The position numbers and the translations under genes are program-made. This document shows, piece after piece, positions 57,679 to 64,000 of a DNA stretch of 64,000 nucleotides. This DNA is from Winogradskyella pacifica (GTDB lineage: Bacteria > Bacteroidota > Bacteroidia > Flavobacteriales > Flavobacteriaceae): the NCBI RefSeq assembly GCF_013403915.1, contig NZ_JABFDI010000004.1:1-64000 (forward strand), in the 5' to 3' direction. The notes under the pieces were generated by a model. It was not told the origin of the DNA. It made no database searches and saw only the letters and a program-made list of their open reading frames with translations. Position 1 is the first letter of the stretch. Every line of letters starts with the position of its first letter.

Positions 57679-58526
57679 TATTCAGAAAAAGGAACATCAT
57701 TGAACATCTTTAATCTAAAGGTGCCATCCTCTTGTTGTTCTACCATCCAAACTCCTGTATTTGTTATTTGAGGAAAACCATTTAATGGATCATTGGTAAG
57801 CATTCTTAGAACGGCTTTTCCACTGCTTCCATGACCTGAAAGAAGTATGGTATTATGTGATGCACTGCGATCCTCAATTAATTCTAAAACGCGATCTATA
57901 ATTACCTTTGCCATTGCATTTTCTTTTGCACTTTCAGAATGGTCTCTAGGAAAACGTAGTTTCTTAAATTCATGTGTGCCATCATTGCGTAACGTGAAGT
58001 AAGGTTCTTCTTCTGGAAGTAGTGTTATTTCATCTCCTGCTCCAAGTATTTTTTCAGTTGAAGTATGTTGTGGTAAATCTGGCGAAACAATGAGGTTGGT
58101 GGCATAGATTTCTGCAAGTTCTGGCCAAATCTCTGCCTTTATTTTTGAATCTTCTAAATAGGGTAATACGGTATTTTTACAACGCCAAGCAGGACTTACG
58201 GCTACAAAATCGAAATTAAACCGATTTAATTTTTTAGAGACTCTAGATTGTTGCATAATTCCTTTAGGTGTAAAAGCACTATGGTTACCAACATAAGCGG
58301 GCCATTCGCTCTCAGGATATATTCCCCATTCTTTTTTAACATTGTGTCCACCTTCAGCATGTCTTATATAGTAAATTCTAAGCTTTGATTTGGTAGAATC
58401 TTTCTTTTGAAAAACTTCAGTATTGCTAGAACTATGGTCCATGGAACTCACATTGCTATCTGAACGTAGAATTCCAAAAAACAAGATTCCCATGACGATA
58501 GGAAATGATAGTAATAGCTTTTTCAT
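57678..58526 (-). CDS. Exported histidine phosphatase superfamily protein
   Basis: A 282-residue protein of the phosphoglycerate-mutase/acid-phosphatase superfamily. The catalytic motif IYYIRHAEGGHNV supplies H56. The second catalytic region is NTILLSGHGSSGKAVLRML, and SPAWRCKNTV carries another phosphate-binding arginine. The N-terminus (LLLSFPIVMGILFFGIL) is a signal peptide or anchor, so it acts in the periplasm or at the membrane. Its stop-to-start distance from the sulfatase at 58553 is small (26 bases), so it shares that transcript. Why a phosphatase belongs with fucan sulfatases is not evident; a phosphate (or possibly sulfate) ester substrate is possible. Confidence 0.85.
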   Translation of the reverse strand: MKKLLLSFPIVMGILFFGILRSDSNVSSMDHSSSNTEVFQKKDSTKSKLRIYYIRHAEGGHNVKKEWGIYPESEWPAYVGNHSAFTPKGIMQQSRVSKKLNRFNFDFVAVSPAWRCKNTVLPYLEDSKIKAEIWPELAEIYATNLIVSPDLPQHTSTEKILGAGDEITLLPEEEPYFTLRNDGTHEFKKLRFPRDHSESAKENAMAKVIIDRVLELIEDRSASHNTILLSGHGSSGKAVLRMLTNDPLNGFPQITNTGVWMVEQQEDGTFRLKMFNDVPFSE

Positions 58527-58552
58527 GGGGTGTATTTTTATTGAATATTAAA

Positions 58553-60073
58553 TTAGTTGAGTTCCGATACCAAAGTTTTACAGCGTTCTCTGTATGCATT
58601 TAAAACATCGAGGTAATCTTTATTCCCAACTAAGTTGTTCTGTTCTTTTGGGTCGTTTATAATATCGAATAATTCTTCGTAAATGGGTTGTTCATTTGTT
58701 TCAATGGTGTGTTCCGGAATGTATTTATTTCGGTCGTTTTCCTTACTAAACGAACGAATGTATTTAAACTGTTTACTACGTACCCCTTCTTGTCTTGGGT
58801 AGCCTTGATCTGTAAATAAGTTTTCTAAAAAGATGTCTTCTCTCCAGTTTTCATTTTTACCATCAATTAATGGTAGCATACTTTTTCCTTGATAAGATTC
58901 AGGTACTTTTACTCCGCACATTTCTAAAATAGTTGCAGGAATATCTTGTCCAACCACCAATTCCTCAACAACTTTACCTTTGGTTTTATCGTTGAAAAAT
59001 GGCGAATACACAATCATTGGTACATGTACAGATTCATCGTATAAAATAGTTTTACCTCCTAAGCCGTGTTCGCCTAAAAACAAACCGTTGTCAGAACAAA
59101 AGACGATAATGGTATTGTCTGCTTCGCCTATTTCTTTTAAATAGGCACGTAAATTCCCAACCATTAAATCAATGGCATAATTAGCACGATCCATTCTTAA
59201 CTTTTCACTTAATAATTTTCCTTTATTAGAGGTGACATAATATTTCATTAAATCTGATGTCGCATATACCTCTTCAGGCAGACTAATAGCTTGTGGGTAG
59301 TTGTCTGGTAGTTCTATTTTGTGTTTTACATCGTCATATTTTGTTTTGTAATAGTCTGGATCTTCTGGCTTTGAACCCATACCTCCAATACTAGAGGCAT
59401 GTGGAAGATTTAAATTAATCCATGCCGAAAAAGGCTTGTTAGGATCTCTTTTTTTAAGTTGATTTTTAATGGAAGGATCCGCATTCTCATAGAAGTAATC
59501 GTAATCATCTCCTTGTGATAAATAGGCTTTTGTCGCTTCTAATAAACCTTCAACCTGAGTTTTGTTTTTTAGATTGTCAAACTGTGGGTGTTTTTTGGCA
59601 GGATAAAAGCCTAAATGCCCATTGCCATAATAACTGAAATCGGTGTTTTCGACTAAAGGTGTATCCTTTTTATCTCCAATTTTGGTGTGGTGTTTTCCTA
59701 TAAAAGCCGTAGAATATCCCGCTTTTCTTAATTGTGCTTGCCAGCTGTTTTGGAAGGTTTCTTCGGAAATTACATGCTTAGAAACATTGGTGAAGCCAAT
59801 TTTATTTCTGCGTTCCCATTGTGCTGTAAAGATGTTCGCTCTACTTGGTCCACAAATAGGACTGGTAATATATGCGTTGTTAAAAAAGACACCTTCTTTT
59901 GCCAACTGATCGATGTTTGGTGTTTCTGCTATAGGATCACCTGTCATACTCAACGAATTGAACCTTTGGTCATCCGAAAACACGAAAATGATATTCGGTT
60001 TCTTTTGTTGCTTTTGTGCAGTGCATGATGCAAAAGAAGCAAGTATAAATAGGCAGTATAATAGTGTTTTCAT
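58553..60073 (-). CDS. S1 formylglycine sulfatase, lipoprotein
   Basis: A 506-residue exported sulfatase; chosen start is the ATG at 60071-60073 (MKTLLYCLFILASFASC), giving a lipobox with C17. The frame is open 20 codons further, but that would run into the upstream GH95-like gene, whose stop lies at 60081. Motifs: IIFVFSDDQRFNSLSMTG, CGPSR (C74), FIGKHHTKIG (a GKHH variant of GKWH), NLPHASSIGGMGSKPED and CSDNGLFLGEHGLGGKTILY. It is part of the run GH95-like, sulfatase, histidine phosphatase. Confidence 0.91.
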   Translation of the reverse strand: MKTLLYCLFILASFASCTAQKQQKKPNIIFVFSDDQRFNSLSMTGDPIAETPNIDQLAKEGVFFNNAYITSPICGPSRANIFTAQWERRNKIGFTNVSKHVISEETFQNSWQAQLRKAGYSTAFIGKHHTKIGDKKDTPLVENTDFSYYGNGHLGFYPAKKHPQFDNLKNKTQVEGLLEATKAYLSQGDDYDYFYENADPSIKNQLKKRDPNKPFSAWINLNLPHASSIGGMGSKPEDPDYYKTKYDDVKHKIELPDNYPQAISLPEEVYATSDLMKYYVTSNKGKLLSEKLRMDRANYAIDLMVGNLRAYLKEIGEADNTIIVFCSDNGLFLGEHGLGGKTILYDESVHVPMIVYSPFFNDKTKGKVVEELVVGQDIPATILEMCGVKVPESYQGKSMLPLIDGKNENWREDIFLENLFTDQGYPRQEGVRSKQFKYIRSFSKENDRNKYIPEHTIETNEQPIYEELFDIINDPKEQNNLVGNKDYLDVLNAYRERCKTLVSELN

Positions 60074-60080
60074 GTGTTTT

Positions 60081-62465
60081 TTAATAAGAACTGTAATAGT
60101 CATGACCTGGTAGTCGTTTTGTTTTCTCTCCATAACCGAATAAATTTTGCTCTGCTTCCGATTTTGGTAATTCTTTTATGCTTAAATCTGTTGTCTTTAA
60201 AGACTTTGACGTAATAATAACCGATTCATCTTTCTTTAAATTGATGCTATAAGAACCATCTGCTGATTTATTTACAGAAATAGATTTTCCATCGATATAA
60301 AATTGTGGATTTTCAAAATCAACTTGAACAATACATGCATTGCCTTTTAAACTTTTTACAGATACAAATTCGGTGTTACCGTCTATCTTTTTAGCACTCA
60401 CTAAAAAAGCACCTTGTGTTCTAAAATCGTGAAACGCAACGTCTTTCCATTTTTTCGGACTTGCAGGAAATACACGTATTTTTCCACCCCAACTTTGCAA
60501 CATCATATCGTGTAAGCTTGTGGCAAAAGATAGGGGACTTTCAATCACAGGATTGATTTTTCCTTCGGAATACATAGTCGTTGATGAAATGTTTTTATGC
60601 TTGATTAGAAAATCTAGATAATAATAGGCTTTTTCGGCATCGCCTAAATTGGCATACATGGAAGATGCTCCTGTTGCTGTATAACCCGTTACTGGCATCG
60701 CCTTGATTTTTTTGCCACTATTAAATGTAACATCTAACCAATGGTCTAAAGACGTGCGTAATAATTTTTTGTCTTCTTCTTTTTCTGGTGTGATTACCAT
60801 TAAAGGATAAAAAGCGAGTAGATGTGAATAATGTCTATGTGGATTAGCAAAAGGTCTGTCTTTTCCGACCATAAGACCATTTTTATCAATTTGAAAATCC
60901 ACTAAATTATCTAATACATGTTGCCATTCTTTTTTAAGCGGATCGTTTATGTGATGCTGATTGTCAATATCAATAAGTGTTTGGAAACTCCAGCGAATTA
61001 GAGCTAATGTAAAATTAATATCTTGACCACGACCAGGTTTGTATTCTGGCGACCAACTGTATTTAATATGAATTTTACCGTCTTCGGCATCTACTGGATT
61101 TTCTTTAATATAATTCAGGTAACTATTCACCGTCTTTTTTAAGATAGGAAATAGTTTGTCTCGCATACGACTATCATCACCTGAAAATTGAAGATGCAAC
61201 CAATAATCATTTAAAATCCACGCTAACATATCTGGCACTTTTGAACCGTTGTAAGCAATAAGGTCTTGTGGCATTAAAGCAGCAACGGCAGCACTATTTT
61301 TCCAATGCTTAGGCACATTGTCTTCAAGGTTTTTCGCATATTTATCAATGTTGTTGGGTAAGGATTCTCCAATAGACATTCTATTTGCGGTTAAATGCGT
61401 CCAATAGATGAGTTGCACATTTAAATCTCCCCAAACCATTGGCCAAAAGGTTCTATTGTACCAAGGTCCCATTAAATCTAAAATCGGTCCGTTGCCTCTA
61501 GACGCAGAACCTAGTTTATACATTTGTATCCAATAGAATGATTCTTTTTCAGCATCATTGATGGTTACAAAACTTAAAGGGTAATACTCGTGCCACCATT
61601 TTTGATGGGTAGATATAAAGTTGTTGTCTTTAATAAGAACTTCAGCTGCTTCTAAATTGTTAGTCACAATTTCTATTGAATTGTGCTCAGGGAAACTATG
61701 ATGTACACTGGTAATTAATTGTTGATTTCCGGAAGCATCGCCTGTTATTTTCCAACCTGTTGTGGTTTCACCTCTATTATCATACAAAGCTTGGTAACAG
61801 AAATTGTATCCATTTTTCTCACTAAATGTAGGTTTAGGTGCCATTTCTAAAGTTACAGCTCTCATTTTATCCCAAGTGCCACCTTTTGGACCGCCTCCTT
61901 TTTGCAACACTTCATAAACTGGTGGAATAGGATCTTCGGCATGCCAAGTAATTTCTATAGTTTCATCTTTTGTATCGGTTTCAAAATAGATGATATCATT
62001 GGCGCTATGGGTAAGACCTTTTATTTTATAACTTCCTTTGGTCGTTTTTATAGTGCCTATTAATTCGGCATTCCATAAATCTAAACGCATGTCAACACCT
62101 GTAATCTTTCCTTTAGATTTCAACTTAAAATGACCTAGTGGTAATCTGCTTCGTTTTATCCAAAGCATTTCTTCTGCTTTAGTTTCTGCTTCTCTATGGT
62201 CGTAATAATCATGTCTTCCTATATGAAGCGAGATCACATTATCTTTTTCTTCTGGGCTTTGATACAATAAAAAGCCAACATTTCCATTTCCTGAATAAGG
62301 TGCGGTTTGCCATTTGTCTGGAACCATGTCCCAAAGCATATCGTGTTTGGATAGAAAGGATTCGTAATCCACTTTAAAATCGACCTGATTATTCTGAGAA
62401 AATAAGGTGCTCGAAACAAGAATAAAAAGATAAAGAATACGTATTTCTAATTTTAATCGAAACAT
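60081..62465 (-). CDS. GH95-like glycoside hydrolase, candidate alpha-L-fucosidase
   Basis: A 794-residue exported protein (signal near LVSSTLFSQ, residue 24) with an N-terminal beta domain, a helical (alpha/alpha)6 barrel (about 300-660) and a C-terminal beta domain, the GH95 plan. Family-like segments are PYSGNGNVGFLLY (56-68), WGDLNVQLIYW (345-355), WSPEYK with the expected general acid E474, NPHRHYSHLLAFYP (541-554) and MMLQSWGGKIRVFPASP (654-670). The catalytic Asn/Asp pair of GH95 seems replaced: Asn by D347 and Asp by E642. It could remove fucose from desulfated oligosaccharides, or act on another sugar such as galactose. Confidence 0.7.
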   Translation of the reverse strand: MFRLKLEIRILYLFILVSSTLFSQNNQVDFKVDYESFLSKHDMLWDMVPDKWQTAPYSGNGNVGFLLYQSPEEKDNVISLHIGRHDYYDHREAETKAEEMLWIKRSRLPLGHFKLKSKGKITGVDMRLDLWNAELIGTIKTTKGSYKIKGLTHSANDIIYFETDTKDETIEITWHAEDPIPPVYEVLQKGGGPKGGTWDKMRAVTLEMAPKPTFSEKNGYNFCYQALYDNRGETTTGWKITGDASGNQQLITSVHHSFPEHNSIEIVTNNLEAAEVLIKDNNFISTHQKWWHEYYPLSFVTINDAEKESFYWIQMYKLGSASRGNGPILDLMGPWYNRTFWPMVWGDLNVQLIYWTHLTANRMSIGESLPNNIDKYAKNLEDNVPKHWKNSAAVAALMPQDLIAYNGSKVPDMLAWILNDYWLHLQFSGDDSRMRDKLFPILKKTVNSYLNYIKENPVDAEDGKIHIKYSWSPEYKPGRGQDINFTLALIRWSFQTLIDIDNQHHINDPLKKEWQHVLDNLVDFQIDKNGLMVGKDRPFANPHRHYSHLLAFYPLMVITPEKEEDKKLLRTSLDHWLDVTFNSGKKIKAMPVTGYTATGASSMYANLGDAEKAYYYLDFLIKHKNISSTTMYSEGKINPVIESPLSFATSLHDMMLQSWGGKIRVFPASPKKWKDVAFHDFRTQGAFLVSAKKIDGNTEFVSVKSLKGNACIVQVDFENPQFYIDGKSISVNKSADGSYSINLKKDESVIITSKSLKTTDLSIKELPKSEAEQNLFGYGEKTKRLPGHDYYSSY

Positions 62466-62803
62466 TGATTATTTAGTATTGGATTGTGAGTGATCTAAAA
62501 TGAATAACAAATATATTTTATAAACTAAAGAAAGTCGTTCTCTAATCTTGCAATTACTTTCTTTATTTCAGCATTCGATAAATATATAGTGCATATATCT
62601 AATTATACATATGAAATAAGGCACTCTTCTGGCCATTTGTCTGTATAGGAAAAAGAACGAATTGTCCGTAAGAAAATAGATAATAGATCTCAATAATTTA
62701 TTCAAGTTCAATTAGAGTAATAAAATGGTCGATAACAGAAAACACATTGTAGCACTAATCCATAGTTTTACAATATTCATACCAATGTCCAATCCAGATC
62801 AAA
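62466..62803. other. 338-base divergent promoter region
   Basis: This region separates the minus-strand GH95-like operon and the plus-strand sulfatase at the window edge. It should carry both promoters. I see no TTTG / TAnnTTTG pair at consensus spacing and no gene. Confidence 0.4.
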
Positions 62804-64000
62804 ATGTATAAATCTATAATTGCAATTTTTGTTTTATGTTTTAGCCCAAATATAAGAGCACAAAAACAAGCAGATACCAGTCGTCCAAATATCATATTTA
62901 TTTTTGCCGATGATATGGGAATAGGTGATGTCTCTCATACCACGGGAAAAGCGGCGACACCACATCTAGATCGTTTGGCGGAAGAAGGTATTCGTTTTAC
63001 GGACGCACATACGTCATCTTCCGTTTGCACACCGTCTCGCTATTCGCTTTTAACGGGTCGTTATAATTGGAGAACAAGTTTATCTAAAGGGGTCATCCAT
63101 AAACCGACTGCGAAACCGCTGCTTAAAAAAGGTGAAACAACTGTAGCAAGCTTGTTAAAGCAAGCAGACTATCATACAGCAATGATTGGTAAATGGCATT
63201 TAGGTATCGGTTGGGAACTGTTACCTAATTATAAGAAGGAAAAATGGCAAATAGGTGGCGGATGGAATATCGATTATACTAAACCTGCTATAACGCCAAC
63301 AAGTAATGGTTTTGATTACTTTTATGGCATAGCAGCTTCTTTAGATATGCCTCCGTATGTATATATTGAAAATGAAAAAGTGACAGAACTTCCTTCTGTT
63401 ATGAATGACCCAAAGATACGTTCTAGAAAAGGGCCTTCTGCTCCAAGTTTTAAATCAGGTGAATGTTTACAAGTTTTTGCAGAAAAATCAGTGGATTATA
63501 TAAATGAGAGAGCTGAAGAAAAAGAACCTTTCTTTTTATACTTGCCATTAACCTCACCACATACGCCTATTGTTCCTAGTGAAAAATGGAGAGGAAAGTC
63601 TGAATTAGGACCTTATGGAGACTTTTTAATGGAAACAGATTGGGTTGTAGGAGAAGTTTTAAAAGCTTTGGATAAACATAATTTATCCGAAAACACCATT
63701 GTTATATTTTCTACGGACAATGGGTGTTCGCCTGCTGCAAAAATTCCTGCTTTAAAAAAGAAAGGACACTCACCTAGTGGAAATCTAAGAGGAAATAAAG
63801 CCGATATTTACGAAGGTGGACATCGCGTACCTTTTATTGTTCGTTGGCCAGAAGTTATAACAGCAGGAACACAAACAGATAGATTAACATGTATGACTGA
63901 CTTTATTGCTACTTGTTCTGATATTACAGGTATAAAATTAGATGATACATCTGGTGTCGATGCCATTTCTTTTTTACCAACGTTAAAAGATCCAAAGAAA
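62804..64000 (+). CDS. S1 formylglycine sulfatase, truncated by the window edge
   Basis: The first 399 residues of an exported sulfatase start at ATG 62804 (MYKSIIAIFVLCFSPNIRAQ, a signal peptide); the frame is open to the last base. Motifs: IIFIFADDMGIGDVSHTTG, CTPSR (C75), MIGKWHLGIGW, PLTSPHTPIVPSEKW and STDNGCSPAA, then YEGGHRVPFIVRWPE. This is the arylsulfatase-A-like form, usually about 500 residues, so about 100 residues are missing to the right. It is the ninth sulfatase with an intact maturation motif in the window. Confidence 0.9.
   Translation, partial: MYKSIIAIFVLCFSPNIRAQKQADTSRPNIIFIFADDMGIGDVSHTTGKAATPHLDRLAEEGIRFTDAHTSSSVCTPSRYSLLTGRYNWRTSLSKGVIHKPTAKPLLKKGETTVASLLKQADYHTAMIGKWHLGIGWELLPNYKKEKWQIGGGWNIDYTKPAITPTSNGFDYFYGIAASLDMPPYVYIENEKVTELPSVMNDPKIRSRKGPSAPSFKSGECLQVFAEKSVDYINERAEEKEPFFLYLPLTSPHTPIVPSEKWRGKSELGPYGDFLMETDWVVGEVLKALDKHNLSENTIVIFSTDNGCSPAAKIPALKKKGHSPSGNLRGNKADIYEGGHRVPFIVRWPEVITAGTQTDRLTCMTDFIATCSDITGIKLDDTSGVDAISFLPTLKDPKK

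Overview
The window looks like chromosomal DNA of a marine member of the Flavobacteriaceae (Bacteroidota). Pointers are AT-rich DNA, a TTTG / TAnnTTTG-type promoter ahead of a tRNA gene, several proteins with C-terminal type IX secretion (T9SS) sorting domains, a hybrid two-component sensor (HTCS) of the kind that controls polysaccharide loci, an NhaD Na+/H+ antiporter, and a very sulfatase-rich gene cluster. I cannot name the species.

Positions 1-9050 are housekeeping DNA: an acyl-CoA dehydrogenase (minus strand), then plus-strand anmK, a Glu/Leu-type amino-acid dehydrogenase, nhaD, an exbB-exbD-tonB-folC group, and three tRNA-Val genes (two identical TAC copies and one GAC copy), each followed by a strong hairpin.

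Positions 9114-19607 hold a complete L-fucose catabolic module built around an AraC regulator. On the minus strand are lactaldehyde dehydrogenase, the FucP permease and an FMN-dependent lactate dehydrogenase. On the plus strand are a class II aldolase, L-fucose isomerase, an FGGY kinase and class I fructose-1,6-bisphosphatase. Together they take fucose to DHAP and L-lactaldehyde, lactaldehyde to lactate and pyruvate, and allow gluconeogenesis from DHAP. An HTCS regulator (19649-23773) follows.

Positions 24670-64000 look like a fucan (fucoidan) utilisation locus. It holds nine S1-type sulfatases with the cysteine maturation motif (one cut by the window edge), a tenth reduced to a 101-codon remnant, two GH168-like secreted proteins that are candidate endo-fucanases, a GH95-like enzyme, an outer-membrane barrel, a multimodular surface lipoprotein, two small T9SS proteins made mostly of a beta-rich module that recurs elsewhere in the locus, and a histidine phosphatase. 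No SusC/SusD pair and no anaerobic sulfatase-maturing enzyme lie in the window.

The most unusual part is a tight minus-strand operon at 48807-55433: sulfatase, Tat-exported Gfo/Idh/MocA oxidoreductase, an exported FGE-like protein lacking one of the two catalytic cysteines, YceI, ApbE, a DUF1080 lipoprotein and the sulfatase remnant. This combination suggests an exported redox route for opening glycosidic bonds through keto-sugars next to sulfatases; that function is inferred. A second novelty candidate is the family of shared beta-sandwich modules found as free secreted proteins, as C-terminal parts of two sulfatases, and inside the surface lipoprotein.
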